A stretch of DNA of 64,000 bases, from NCBI GenBank assembly GCA_017562135.1, contig QEYB01001217.1, positions 744,001-808,000 on the forward strand. The letters are read 5' to 3'. A program made the translations under genes and the position numbers. The stretch is from Dipylidium caninum. Lineage: Eukaryota > Platyhelminthes > Cestoda > Cyclophyllidea > Dipylidiidae. Positions 37,201 through 50,326 of this stretch are shown here, piece after piece. The notes beneath the pieces are model-generated. The model saw only the letters and a program-made list of their open reading frames with translations. It was not told the DNA's origin and made no database searches. How positions within the stretch are numbered: position 1 is the first letter of the stretch; every line of letters starts with the position of its first letter.

Positions 37201-40200
37201 GCCAGCACTGTGTCCATTTGTTCACGGTAAGACACATCTTATCGCGATCCAGCTCATCGAGTACGGCTTGAAGACTCCACAGCCCAGGTCTTCGCTGATG
37301 CAGGTTTCTTTCCCACCACTAAACTTTTCTTAACGTTTGCGGCCGATACGAAGATCATTTGATTTTGTGCGCTGCTTGTGAGGAAGACTCGTGCATCACA
37401 CACGCTTGACACCATCATGATTGACGGCGACTGGAGTGGGATTACGCTTTATCTGTAACATTCAGAGTGCTTCCTGTTTCACTTATGCGAAGCGCGTCCA
37501 TTATTTATTTTGTTTCCTCCAGTTCTTGCGGTCTACTTCCTTCTCCGTGCAATTTCGCATCCTTGTTTTCGGCAGGAGTTTTTCGTCTGTCCGTCACATA
37601 AATATCCGGCTTCCGAGTGCGTCGAGTGCCATTGGCACTAGTAAAATGTCTGGGTTTCAGACCCGGATTGTTGACTTTAACGCTCAAATAAACAAAAGGC
37701 GATTCTGCGCAGTTGTAGTAAATGCAAATGTATCATTGTATAATTTATGCTTAGAAAAGTAAAAACTCCTCGTTCGTGGACGTGGTACACTGTTTATTCA
37801 GACCGGTATTTAACTAAATGTACTTCGACTCGTTCCACACTTTTATGGACACTCCTTGAGTGCAATTTATGATGCGTTGACGACTCTGCTACCTCTTCAG
37901 ACAAATTACAGGCTTCAGGCGGAAGGTTAATTACTGTGCAACCAAGATAGTAACGTTGTCCCGTTACAAAGATCATCATTTCCCTATTTTAGCCTGTTTT
38001 GATTCCTAAATTGGCCATCCAAATTTAAATTCATTAAATAATTTCATGGCGTGTGGGGCTGTGAAAGGGGTCATCTGATGTTTGGTAAGTGTAACGTTTA
38101 ACACTGCTGCCTTTGCACCGAGCTATTAAAAGATGCGGCTGTTTTAGTTAATAAAATAAGGACATATCTGATGGGTCCGTGCCAGCCTGTACAAAATGCC
38201 TACAATTTCACTATGCAGTCTCTTTTTCTTTTGGAGAACTATTCCTCTGTTGGGTCCTAATGAACTACATTGAAAAGCTAAAGCTGCTACCATCAAAGCT
38301 TTTACTTGACGCCTATTACGTCTTTTCCTCTAAGCATTGTACTCGCAAAGGCAAATAGTTTCGGATACTTGCACATAAACTGGACATGAAAACGTGGTTG
38401 AAACGATGTGAGCTGTTTTTTGTTTGGCCTTCACGTCGTTACTGGGTCGACAACTCAGTGATTGCGGAATTTGTGACAGATGAATTTTACACTTTCTCCC
38501 CGTTGTGTTAAAGTGTTCAAAGTACCTAACCTCAATGTTTTATTAATGTTTTGAACTTTTACCCTTCATTTAGTAAAAAATTATATTTTTTAGTTGTATA
38601 GTTTTGTTTTTATCCCAATTTCAAGTGGTAGAACAGGACGTGCACTTCAGACCTATTTTGTATTATTTCCGAAAAGGCAAGAATGCATTTCAAACACGCA
38701 AGAAGTCATGTGCCGTAGATGGGAATGAAACCTTGAAAGAAAGGCAGTAGCGTCAAAATTGCTTTGTCACATTTCGTTCTGGTGATTTTAACTGGCCGTC
38801 TGTCCAGTTGAAGTCGCTAAGACCCACATCACTCGAGGCCCATGTCGATTCCTACCCTCGGAGGCACAACACGTGATATTCCACAAATTTATGGCATACA
38901 TGCATTGAAGAAATGAGATCCAAAAATCTTAGCAATGTTAAGAAACTCGATCTACGGATGCTTCGCCATCTTAAGGAAATTCATTTGGCACAATGCATTA
39001 GCATTTGCAATCCGCATCTGAAACGTAACGAGATAGATTCCTTCTTGAAAAGAGTAATTACTGGCGAGAAAGAGTGGGTAATTTAGGACAGCGTTAGTCG
39101 GCAGAGGTCATGAGTGATGCAAGATGAACCAGCCCGGACGACATCGAAAGCAGAGCTTCACCAAACAGGATCATGCTGTGAGTCCGATGGGATTATAAGG
39201 GGATTCCGCTATTTGAATTTTTATCAAACAACCGAACGGTCATTTCAAATGTGTACGTTCAACGACTCGACAAAGCGAAAGACGCAATTCAAGCAAAGCT
39301 GCCAGAAGTGGCAAATCGTGAGGGTGTTGTTGCCCCCCAGGATAATGCAAAGCTCCCCACACCTTGCCAAAGCTTCCTGAATCTGGGTTGGAATGCGTTA
39401 ACACCTCCGCTATGGAGCCCTGTAGCGATTCATTCAGTTTTTTGACAGCATAGGTGAGAACTTTTATACACGCGGGGCTATGACACTGCCTGAACGATGG
39501 TAAAAGGTCATCTTATTTTAAAGCAACAATTTTAAGTCCCCATTCTTATTTAAAATCTACAATTACTTAGTTGTCAACTGAATATTAACTTGCCATGTCG
39601 AAATGGTCATCACTACGAACACGGGAGTTTCATTGCACTAAATTGATGCGAAATAAAGTGCAGCCTAATGACAAATGTCCTTTTGAAAGGGGACCTTTAA
39701 GTATGACTTTGCATGGATTGCAGTAATTAATCAACCCTGTCTGCTCCCGTGGCTCGTCTCGAGCATTGGACGCGCACTTGTTTTCTTCTAAGGCTGTTAG
39801 AAGAATCACAGGAGTGATTTTAGCGCAGCTAGTAGCCTCTATTTTTGCTGCTAACAGAGCGAATCTCAACTGAATAAATGATGACTGTTAGAACTGTCAA
39901 ACGTGATGGGGTTAATTTCTGTCGTTTCTTCAATGCGCTCCTCTCTAGTAACCGGACGCTAATGTGGTGTCGAAATTGACGTTCCGTCTCCTTCTCATGG
40001 TTTATTGGTGCGTCGAGGTCTCTTCTTATTCTATAGGTCTGGACAAGCGACTTTGTGCCCACCCGAGCACTGCGCAGTGACTTCGGTCAGAGTGAATACT
40101 TCTCTCGTAACGGGAGCCCCCTTCTCCTGGACTACGTTCAACGCGAGCTGTTGGCCCATGAACGCATTGTCGTGTCCAATGATGACTGGGTGGTTCTTGT

Positions 40201-40582
40201 GCCATGGTGGGCGGCGTGGCCCTTTGAGTCCCTTCTGCTTCCGCGCCGACGTCAAGTGGGTCGACTAGACGAGTTAACAGACGAGGAGAAATCAAAACTA
40301 GCCAATGCTATGTCACGCATTCTAATCGCCTATGACAACCTCTTTGCCACTAGCTTTCCATACTCCTTCGGTTGGCATCAGACGCCATTGCAAGCACCCG
40401 AGAAGTCTGTTTACTGGCAACTGCATGGAATTTACCTCCCTCCGCTCTTGCGCTCTGCCACAGTGAAGAAGCACATGGTGGGATACGAACTCCTGGCTGA
40501 GATGCAACGTGACCTGACGCCGGAGAGAGCGGCTGCATTACTGCGTGATGCAGCTGCCCGAGAGCATTACTCGAAGAAGTAG
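31222..40582 (+). CDS. GALT: Galactose-1-phosphate uridylyltransferase (5' start not found)
   Basis: Leloir-pathway enzyme: UDP-glucose + galactose-1-phosphate to glucose-1-phosphate + UDP-galactose, cytosolic. Exons 31222-31494, 34712-35002 and 40037-40582, all phase 0, encode 181 C-terminal and 188 upstream residues, 369 in all (human 379). Exon 1 here has HRRYNPLTQEWVIVSPNR and NRPWTGAVE; exon 2 has [33 protein letters not shown] and the catalytic His-Pro-His at 34988-34996, whose second His carries the uridylyl group; exon 3 has VVLVPWWAAWPFESLLLPRR, YDNLFATSFPYSFGWHQ, the WQLHGIYLPPLLRSATV block and VGYELLAEMQRDLTPERAA. Introns are 3,217 and 5,034 nt. There is no ATG in the first exon and a TAG lies just upstream in frame, so the start must come from an upstream exon or a trans-spliced leader. 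Confidence 0.93.
31495..34711 (+). other. GALT intron, no other gene seen
   Basis: Donor GTAAGT at 31495 and acceptor ATCAG at 34707-34711. The 3.2-kb interior contains short open frames (for example 33356-33713, two overlapping frames) that I cannot relate to a family. A poly(A)-like AATAAA at 31707 could only matter for premature polyadenylation. Confidence 0.6.
35003..40036 (+). other. GALT 5-kb last intron hosting a mariner relic
   Basis: Donor GTACGT at 35003 and acceptor TTCTATAG at 40029-40036. Contents: a (GT)7 run at about 35703-35716, an inactive mariner copy at 38634-39510 listed separately, and otherwise nothing recognisable. Confidence 0.6.
38634..39510 (+). mobile_element. Degenerate mariner (Tc1/mariner) transposase relic
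   Basis: Conceptual translation across frames shows mariner landmarks in order: RPILYYFRKGKNAFQTRKKS, a FRSGDFNWPS block (family FRSGDFSL), KKLDLRMLRHLKEIHLAQ, LKRNEIDSFLKRVITGEKEW (family ITGDEKW), DEPARTTSKAELHQ, LDKAKDAIQAKLPEVANREG, PQDNAK (family HQDNAR), LNLGWNALTPP, and FYTRGAMTLPERW near the C-terminus. In-frame stops (for example TAG after KERQ near 38749, and after EKEWVI), frameshifts and an internal loss before FYTRG make it inactive. Of the DD34D triad, only the Asp of QDNA remains recognisable. No terminal inverted repeats were found by eye. It sits inside the last GALT intron. Confidence 0.85.
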
Positions 40583-43500
40583 GAGCAGTAGGACTAACAG
40601 TGTCTCATCTAGATCTCTAAACTTTAGCCACTTAGTTCTTGATAATTGCTTTCTTGCAAATTGAATAAATATTTCTTAGTCTAGTGCAAGATTTGATTTG
40701 TTTAATGAAGGTTTGATGTGTGGGTCACCGCATCGCGCGCTTCGGAATAGACTAAAATCTTGATTTTTTGCCGCAGATTGCGCCGGAGAAGGCTGGAAGT
40801 GGGTCTCCTCTATTCTAACTACCCTTTGCAGTCATTAACTTAACCCGACTTCTCGCATTGAGGTCTAAGTTCTTAAATTTGTTGATACTCTCATCTATCA
40901 GAAATGCAGGTAGAATCAGAATGACCTATGTCTGGCAGTAATTTTAGCCAGATTTAGTGCTTCTTTTCCTGCACTGTCTCATAAATCATAATCATTATGA
41001 CATTTTGCACCTACATGCTCTCTTCCAAATGATTACTACCATTCAATTTGTGCACTCAACACAAATGGATGTGGACTTTCGTGTGATGACTTGTAGTATT
41101 TTTTTCTCACTTCATATTTGTACTAATGCAATTCTAAAATTATCCTCTTGCACTTTTTCAGATGAAGAGTTGTCTTTCATAAATGTGTATCCCACCTGTG
41201 CATTATTTGGTCTTATTAGCAGCCACTGATTAACTGAAAAATATGATGCAAATTCCGCTCTCGAGGCTTTCAAACTTACCTCAGACAGTAGATGCTAACT
41301 TGACTGAAGCGTGTAGGCTGGAGACGGTGCCGTTTACCGTGAATATCGTGACCGCACTCCAGTGAGCGTCAACAAAAGAGGTTTTCGTTCAACTGCATAG
41401 GCTAATAAGTTATTTTCGCCTGCCATTTAAATTATCGGTCTCCGTTTGAAGCGAAAATCTGGATCGCAGGTGCGTTGAACCCTTCACATCTGACTGCCGC
41501 TTTGATACTGTTTAAAAGTTTCATTTACGATTACTAAATATTTTCTCCTTGGGATATAAATCTACTCAACCATCCATTAAGTCTCTTCTACCGACTGTGG
41601 TGGAGGTTATTAGCGAAAAGAATATTACTAAAACTGCATTTGGACCTCACTTGCCTTCCGCTGAACTCTATCAGTTTTAGAGATATCCTTTTGACAAGAA
41701 CACCACGCAAAATTTAATAACATTATTTTAAGAACCGGAGAATTTATCATCGTGGAACGATTATGAGGTTCTCAATTTCATTAATACTAAATAGAATTTA
41801 ATGACAAGAGTGAAAGTGACAATATCTTCCCACTTGGAGGGGTTCAAAACGCTCACCAGTCAACTCTCCCAGTCCTTGTAATTCACAAAGAAGGTCGATG
41901 GAATATGAATGGAATTAGCATTTTAATTACGCCATGTGGCGATAAAGTGCACCAAACTACCCTCATTAACAAGTATGGCGACATATTTTCCAAGCAAGAA
42001 AAATTGCGGTTTCTAAGTCAGTATACCAAAAAGAGAGTGGCCTTGCATAGCTAAGTAGACGAGAAGCTGACGCGCAGAAAGTGGCTGACACCGTGTGTTA
42101 CGGTGGTTGCCCTTCCAATTGAAAAAGTTCTTATGATTGCGTGGGTAAGTGTCAGCCACGCATGTTCTCTCTCCCAAACTCTGCACTGGTACTCCAATGC
42201 AATAAGAAAGAAAGGAGAAGTATTGTTCGCTACTGTAAAGCGACGCCGTTCTTGTCTGCGTCCCACCTTAAATACTTAAACCACCTCAACTTCCGGTTTG
42301 AAATACCGGAAGGAAACCTGGAGTCACTTAAAAATCGCCCATCAAATCTACATCTTCGTCCTACCACAAAATATAGGTTTGCTTTGTTTCCGGCGCCGGG
42401 ACTGCGTTGTTTGTTGCGATTTTGTCTTTCTCGTTGCGTCATTGACTAATCCTCAGGCTTAAAGTGGTCCATCAGACGGAGATTTCTTTGCATCAGCCGG
42501 GTATTTCCCAATCGTTAGGTGGCCACGCCCCCATCAACTATCCCAGTACCTCATTGGTGTTCTGAGTCGTCCGCGCTGCGACTCATGTCAAAAATAACCC
42601 GAAGTTTTGGCCCAATCGAGGAAGTGCTCTAAGTCTTTCGTCAAATCCCCCACTTTTAGTTAGAGCGAGAAAAATGTACATGCGAAAGCCTAGTGTTTAC
42701 TTGGCTCTGGGTAGGGCGACCGGGGCCCCCTTTCATCTTTTTAGTAGGTTCTCATGTGGCTGTTTTTAAAGCGCCTTTTCACAGAAGGTCCAACAATCTA
42801 ACAACAGGGAAGTGTTACACTCTGATGGAATGCATTTGGAACGTGACCTAAGTTCAAGTTCAATTTTGTTTTTCAAGTCCTTGTATTATCAGCTCCCTTT
42901 CCACCATCTCTTTCCTAGAATCGGTTGTTCTCTTACCGAAATCCCTTTTAACTCGATTGTTTTCACTGACAATAAGTTATTTGTCTCTCATGCCAAATAA
43001 CTAGTATGTCACAATTTTAGGAACATTTTTTAGACTACCGCTCTTTTAAGCAAATGCCACTTGGCGTTGTCGTCGCCTCACACTCTTGCAGAATAGCCTT
43101 CCTGAATCCTCCTAACGCCTCCTCAAACATTCATTTTGGGACTGACAATCACCAAAAATAGTGTTTATCCATACTAAGCAGATGAGAGGAAAAAAAGACT
43201 ACTTTGGTCACATTTTGCACGGCAATTCGGCGATCCGAGAAAAAAATTTGTCGGAACTACAGTACGTGTATGTCTCACCTATCGGGTGCGTTGACAAACG
43301 ACTTGGAGGAGGTCATTACCTGAGGAAAAAGATTAATGTTGACCCTATTTGTTTGCTACAATAAAATGGGCGATAAAACGATATGCCTTGGGATTTTGCC
43401 CAAAAATTGCACCATAGGCGTCTCCTTGGAGGAAAATGGTAGACCGGTAGACAGTTCTCATATTTAAATTATTTCCCCTATCAAGAATAATTTAAGGAGG

Positions 43501-46500
43501 TCGTAGATAAGGTAAACCTCATATTGCCTTCCAAGGATTCAACTTCCAATCCTTGGTTCTGACTCAAAATCCTGTACCCAGTCTCTAGAAGGGAGTGGCT
43601 AGAGGCATTAATTGACGGTTTTGGCGCCGTGTTGAAGACACACTGGAAAGCTGTTTACTACCAGTGGCACGAGGGCGTCGCGGCCACAGACGCGGCTCCA
43701 ATGACCCCCCGGCTCGGAGTGTAAGTACGCGGCTGTGGAAACCGGAAACTCCGGCACCAGCTCAGGCGAGTATCCGGCTCCTGCGGCGTAAACATATCAG
43801 CTTTAGACTTGGACAGAAGTGAATTAATTTTTGGGTAGTAAGTCAAAGTAAAGTAGACAACATCCTAGAAGTCATTAATGACTACCTCGTCAAATAATAG
43901 GAGTAATAAATTAGCCTGAAAGTAGTGACCTAACACCAGTTAGCCGGGCAATCAACGAAAGTGCCTAGATTTCTCCCTGTTAACGTAATTACCGCATCGT
44001 GTCGGAGAGAAGGAAACTGTTTTCCCGAAGTTCAGGTAACCAGGAAAACATCACAACCTTCCTAATCGTATGCTTGTAGTGGAAGTCAGGGTAACCTCCC
44101 GAGTTTTCTCTCCATTTTATCATTAATTTCCCGAACTTCGTGGTACAGAATTTAAATTAATAATTGCTTAGAGTCTTGTTGTGAATTAACCTTTGAACGA
44201 AGTGTCCACAGTTCAGGTATTCATACCTTGTCATGTTAGGGAAAGTTTACAAGTTCATTCAATAGCATGAGGGGTTTTGTTTATTTCGGTCAGAGAATAG
44301 GAGATTCAGCGATCATCCACTTCAGTCTATCACACTGGAGTGGCATAATTTTGTCAATTGAAATGGTGTAGATTTTTACATTGAAATATAAAAGTCAGTC
44401 AGGCGAATGTGGAGGCGACAGTCACCCTGTTAATTGCGTCGAAGTGGAGGTAACGACTAGCGACAAACGCATTTTATTAGGCTGAGACAAAAAGTACTTT
44501 GTTAGAAATGCGGCAAAAGGTAGGTGGCTCGAAGACACAAATGCTCCGTAGAGGATGGTGGCAGATGTGTAAAAACAAGGAGAAATGTTATTGAATGACA
44601 CTTGCCAACCTCGCTTTACCTTGAACTTTTACCAACAGCGCTGAAATCTCACGCAAAAGTCGACGTTAAAGCCACTCTCATCAATCAACCGTGGGTTTGT
44701 ACTGTTCGGCTTCCCTCGGACCCTGGAATGTGATGCAATTACCGACTGATAATCTGCCTATTAAACGGCCCAACTAACTGTATGTCCTCATTCCGATAAT
44801 TATACCCCGCTAAATAAACCTTTCCCTTACGAATATGTTTCTTCTTCTACTACTTCTTCGCCTCCCACGCAAGAGATGTCTTTTACGAGTCCTCTCTAGC
44901 GCGTATAATCGTTTGTTAACTACTTTCGTTGCCTCCCCACTTGATGCTACTCACCCATCTAAGAGACGAGTCCTCGGGACTGCCGGATCACACTTCTTCT
45001 TCCCTTTTCCCGTTTTCGGAACGTCGACGAGAAATTTAGAGCGCATGTTCGACTTAATGAACATTCTCTTGTTTATACTCTTAAATCTTTTTTCTCCGGA
45101 GCCATTTTTAAGAAGAGCAGGCGTTACTTGATTGAATTCCTCCGAGGACATCATTTTTTTCCTCAGTATAGCCGAAATATAAGTAAGCAAATGTCAGTTT
45201 ACGATATTAAATTTTTTAAACAGTGTAATTCTACGAACTGGAAATATTGCTGAAATTCCTGTCTCTCCATATACCACGTATCGTGGCTGGTAAGGAAGAC
45301 GAGCCCTGCTGAGTGTACATCTTCAAGGACATTAACACCAGGAGGAAAAGGATCTCCAGATCCCAGCAACTTATAATCACCAGACTAATTCATCATAAAT
45401 GCACTGTGGCCACTTTACACCGCAACTTTTCCAGGGCTCATGTAGTCGGTGGCTCTTCAAGGCTACAATCGTTTTCAACAACGCAACCCATCACGAAAAT
45501 GTCACAAGTAATTAAAGTAATAACGAAAGATTTGACCCAAACTCAGAAGAGAGACGAGGGCAGTGAGATGACTTCATTCGGTATCGAGGGCCCCTTTACA
45601 ATGGTTGCTTTAGCTCGTAGAGGAAAATTTCGGTTCAAGCATAACCCCACAAATCAGCTGAATATTTGCAATCCTACATTTTTGAGTACCACTTGAGCCA
45701 TAGTGGTGGAGCTAAAATGACTTTGTCGAGTATTCGAGGAAAAAAAGATGCGACGTTGCCCTAGAGAACCCAATTACAAAGGCCGCACCTTGATACCTTG
45801 ACTAGTATCCTCAACTTACAAAACAGAAATATTCCGGTAACTAAAAAGACAACCCAACAACTTACTGAACCGACTTGCTGTTTAAACCTATCGAAAGATG
45901 AGTCCAGTGAGGAGCAAACTTACGCGGTCAACCGTGGATCGGCGATTATCCTGCGATAAGCTTCGACAGTCGGCCCCGTTTACGTGTAAAACAGTTCGCT
46001 CAAGTTCCTGGTTTACTTACGTTACCTCAGCTAGTCCCTGCCTTCTCCCCAAACTAACCGGTAATTATTTGAAACAACGCCCATACCCGCGAAAAGCACC
46101 ATGTCTCACATTGCTTGAAGCAATCTGGGTAGTTGCTCAAGAACTTTATCATTTGATGCTAACTACCAACCTATTTCTACACTTTGCTACTTAGGCTGAG
46201 TACGAATAAAATCATCAGGGCGTTTGGCATCATCAGTACCGTTCACAGCAGTAATAATAACAACGCAAAAATTTAACTAGCAAAAAGTATGCAAGCATGA
46301 CATTCTGATGTAATTCCAGCCTCAGAAGACGCAATGTATCCAAAGTAGAGAGCGTGCCAATCACTGCGATTTTCTTGGCACGTTTATACAAAAAATGCAG
46401 AGTAGCCTTTGGGCAATTGCTCAATGGCTACTTTCAAATCTCTGAAGGTTGAAAATTTAACTAGTAAAAGGCTCCCACAGTTAAATCACCAACACCACAC

Positions 46501-47061
46501 ACTTTTAGCCGGGTAGAAACAACTTCGCACGGCCCGAAGTGAGGGACACATAAAAACTGGTCACGCTCATATTACCGATCACACATTCATGTGTCTAAAT
46601 ATAACTCAATAGGAACACTAATAAATTTCGTATTAAACTGACCAACCACAGACAAGCCAAAGCCGAATCACATGGAAAACATTCACCTTATCAATATGTA
46701 TATAATAGAAACAAGCAAGTTAAGGAGAGGTCATGTGCGAGTTTTCCCTAAAGAAAACGAAGGGAGGACGACAGAGCCTGTACAAGATGTCCACGCGGGA
46801 ATAATGAGAGAATAATCACATTGCCGGCAAGAGAACACTTCATGTGTTCCCACACTCCACAGGGGATGAAGATGAGGCCAATGAATGTGTTAAAATGTGC
46901 ATAGTACGCGTGTATGGAGAGGGAAGCGGTAAATTCTAAAAACAACTAAAATACCACAAAGAAAATAAATGCAGAGGGAAATGGTGGGCCAGTCATGTGT
47001 AGAATTCTCCAGAGAATGAGGAATAAGTGGAGAAAAAGGAGAGCAAGAAGACGGCATGATG
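40583..47061. other. 6.5-kb gene-poor gap between GALT and CK1-alpha
   Basis: Convergent 3' flanks of GALT (+) and CK1-alpha (-). I see no conserved coding exon. The longest frames (42141-42449, 44835-45131, 45313-45696) have no family resemblance and no splice or codon support. A GC-richer patch lies around 43620-43790. Confidence 0.5.
40664..40669 (+). terminator. Polyadenylation signal of GALT
   Basis: AATAAA 82 nt after the GALT stop codon, inside an AT-rich stretch. Distance and uniqueness make it the likely GALT cleavage signal. Confidence 0.75.
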
Positions 47062-50000
47062 CTAAAACCTAGCATTGGGATCCTTGTAAGCTGCCGGCCC
47101 TGCTCCACCACCCTGCGCGGCCTGTTGTGTGTAGTCGACTCGCGAGGTGTTGAAAGCCTCCTCTACATACTGTCGACGGTAGTTAGAGACTTGTTGAGCG
47201 TCACCACCACCTTGCTGCAAGATAGACATTTGTTGTTGATTGCTGTTGTTATTGCAACCGCTGTCAGCAGCCGCTGCCGTTGTTTGATGATGGCCACCGG
47301 CAGCGCTGCTTGATGACGGCAAAGCTGCGGGCTTCTGTTTCATCAGAGTCCAGTCATAGACAGAATCCCAGGCGAAGTCGTAAGTTTTAAAAAGTTTACG
47401 GAACATCCTTCGCAGGAAAAGATAGTTCGGGGATGCCTCAAACAGAAGCTCACGGGCGTACTTGATGTAAGTTTCGAATTCAACTGCATAACCTCGGCAC
47501 AATTGCTCCGGAGTTGTGGCCAATTTTTTCTCGTAAATTCTTTCGTATTTTGTTTCTTTGTCGCAGCCTAGTAGGAAATAAGGCCTTATATTAACACAAA
47601 GACACGAGTAAGTGATATCCTCCTCCTGGGGGATAAATTTGAAACGCGAGGTGTGAATGTGAGAATGTGGTAATAGTCAAGTATGGCGTTTTTGGCAGAA
47701 AAATAATGTAACAATAAACGTAGCAACATGAGAACAGTCTTGATAAAGCAAATTTAGATACTACAAAATGTTGATGATGACTCCAAACATCAGGGTAGGG
47801 CTAAAAAAGAATTGCGTGAAGCAGAAAATCCGCCTTTAGAGGAAAAGTGGAGCGATGTTATAGTTGTGATATTTAATTGGTTCCCATTATGAAAATAATC
47901 TATTTTAGAGTGCCATGAAGACGATTCGGAAAATTACATTTCTTTAAAGGCATCCGGTCAGCAAAGGGCGTTAATGTCATGCGTTACGACTCAGTGATTG
48001 CGAGTTGTCACCTCATACAAGAGCAGCCAGTTAGCCCTTTTGATAATAATTATGGTAAGCAATTAAAAGGAAGACGACTGGACCGACTAAAGCTGTACCA
48101 AATTGACATCAGAAAAAAACCGCCTGTCGTGTTAAAATTACTTGGACACAAAATTTTGCGCTTTTTTAGGGTATTGCCCAAATTTCTAGACTTCGTAGAT
48201 GGCACCGAGAGCAATTCTTGTCTCAATCAAAGTAAATTCCCGCCTAACCTAAAATAACGCATGGCCGACGACTCCTTAATGAAATTCTCACCAATCTTAA
48301 GTACGTACATTGTTTACACATAGCTAAATGACGCAGGTTAAACAACGCAAAATCTGCAAGATGGCTGAAATCGCAAAGCGGAATGCGGGATGACTAACCA
48401 TTTAGAGATGCGGCAAGTGTTACCACGTAATGTACATGCGTGGGTTGCCGCCACAATCGGAGATATCCATAAGTACTGGAACAATTCTAAATAACACTTG
48501 AGACCGTTACGCCGTCATAGTGAGAAAAAAAACCATGCGAAAGCGTCCGAACAGAAAATACTGCCCATGTGAAGAAAAAAGTAAACGGTAGATACCGAAA
48601 ATAAGGGCCCAAGCACTTAAAGTTTATAGGTATTAAAAAATAGAGGCTTAGTTTCAATTTGATAACAATTTGCCTCCCTATAACACTTAAAATAATGGAC
48701 AAAAGCATCCGCTTATTCACATCAGTTTTGAATATCCGCTTCTATGCCGCATTCGGAACTCGAAACCCATTTTAATCAAAAGATGTTCTCGGTACACTTG
48801 CCCAAAAATGGGTGGTATTCAAAGCCGTACAAATGTGAAAATATGTTGTTTACTCAAAATTAAGCGGGAAAGTATACAACTAATGGGTCTATACATCAGA
48901 TCACATTTGTGAAGGAATTAGGAACAAGGAAGTTTGGGGTGCCGAATTGCCTACGAAGAAAACCCATTTAACCGTTTAAAGAGCGCAAAAATCAGACGGT
49001 TGTTAGTTACAAACATCCAAAATTAACCCAAAACGGCAGAGCAGCGAAACAAATGAGCTAGATTGTAAAGTCACAACGCTTGTCCCGATAGCACAAGTGT
49101 CAATTCACGTTGCTCCATTTTTAGTTAATATGTATCGGTGAGAGCAAATTTTCGGAATTAGCAAATGGATTAATGCAATAAGGCAAGAGCATTTTACATT
49201 GCAGCACATATACAACAAAGGATGATGAATTTATAGAACAAAAAAGTCACTGACGATCAGTTACCAAAGAGCTGCTAGGAGTTTCATTACCTTGCAATAT
49301 AAATCAAAGTACTTTTATCAAATTTGATTGATGCACAAGCGATCAATGAGAATGAATTACAAACAGATTCCATAAATAAAGTAGAAAATAGTGGCGAACC
49401 ACAATCATAGTTATAATCAGTGGGCCTTATTCAACAATAAATTATTATTAAACCGAACAACGTAAACGCATCCGAAGGGCGTTCATAGTTAAAAGTAGAG
49501 TGCTAAGCAAAAGATGCATGAGACAAACGAAGTGCATGAAAATAAAATTATTCTACTCACTCGTAGACCTTGCCAGGGGAGCTGACCTCTCAGAAAATAC
49601 ATCAAAACGTATCCCAGGGATTCAATATCATCACGTCTTGACTGTTCATGCCCGGCATGGGCATTTATACTAGCGTATCTGGCAGTTCCGGTGAGATTTT
49701 TGTCGTCCCGAAATGGTATATGTACCTTTGTGCGACTGTCTCTAAAATAACGTCACCTCGGTCGCAACAAGCTACATACCTGTATCTTTTTGCAAGACCG
49801 AAGTCAACCAGAAAGAGTCTGTTACATCTTTGACCAATTCCCATTAGGAAATTATCCGGCTTGATATCACGATGGATAAGATTCCGGGAATGCACGTATT
49901 CAACACGCCAAAGCATCTGTTCAGCCAACATTAGCACTGTTTTCATAGTGAACCTTCGGCCGACGTAGTTAAAGAGGTCTTCCAAACTTGGGCCCAATAG

Positions 50001-50326
50001 ATCCATCACCAAAGCTCTGTAATCATTTTTCATTCCATCGGAGCCGAACCAGTGAATACGAGGGACGGCAAAGGAATTCTGAGATAAAAGGCACCAGAGG
50101 AACACATTACCTGCAGAAGGCGATAAATCCTACTTTCGTAGACAAGTTGAGGGTGTCTAGCGTTCATAGGCTCCAATTTAACAGCAACTTCTTCGCCACT
50201 TGCAATGTTTAAACCGAGATATATGTCGCCGAAAGATCCTGCCCCAATTTTCCTAATAAGTTTCCACCTCTTAGCCACAATGAAATCGCATCGATTAGAA
50301 GGGTTTAAAATCTCCATATCGTCCAA
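47062..50326 (-). CDS. CSNK1A1: Casein kinase I alpha-type protein kinase (frameshifted in this sequence)
   Basis: Ser/Thr kinase that primes beta-catenin and other substrates; cytosolic and nuclear. Exons on the minus strand: 50326-50111, 50078-49780, 49741-49561 and 47567-47062. Visible kinase motifs: Gly loop [21 protein letters not shown] Lys, [28 protein letters not shown], catalytic [65 protein letters not shown]. The C-terminal lobe continues with [18 protein letters not shown] and YDWTLMKQK. Past this the tail is A/Q/N/G-rich and longer than vertebrate CK1-alpha. Expected length is about 400 aa. At the start of exon 4, AATKKQ is in frame with exon 3 but KYERIYEKK lies in another frame: the A run at 47548-47551 is one A short. 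Introns 1 and 2 are 32 and 38 nt; intron 3 is 1,993 nt. Confidence 0.93.
47568..49560 (-). other. CK1-alpha intron 3
   Basis: Donor GTGAGT at 49560-49555 and acceptor TACTAG at 47573-47568. AT-rich; an open frame at 47979-48257 on the plus strand has no recognised similarity. Confidence 0.6.

Noticed and set aside
45313..45696. 127-codon plus-strand frame
   Set aside because: GTG start, no domain, isolated in a gene-poor gap; length alone is not convincing.
47062..50326. CK1-alpha as a pseudogene
   Set aside because: All kinase motifs and splice sites are intact; the only defect is one missing A in a run of four.
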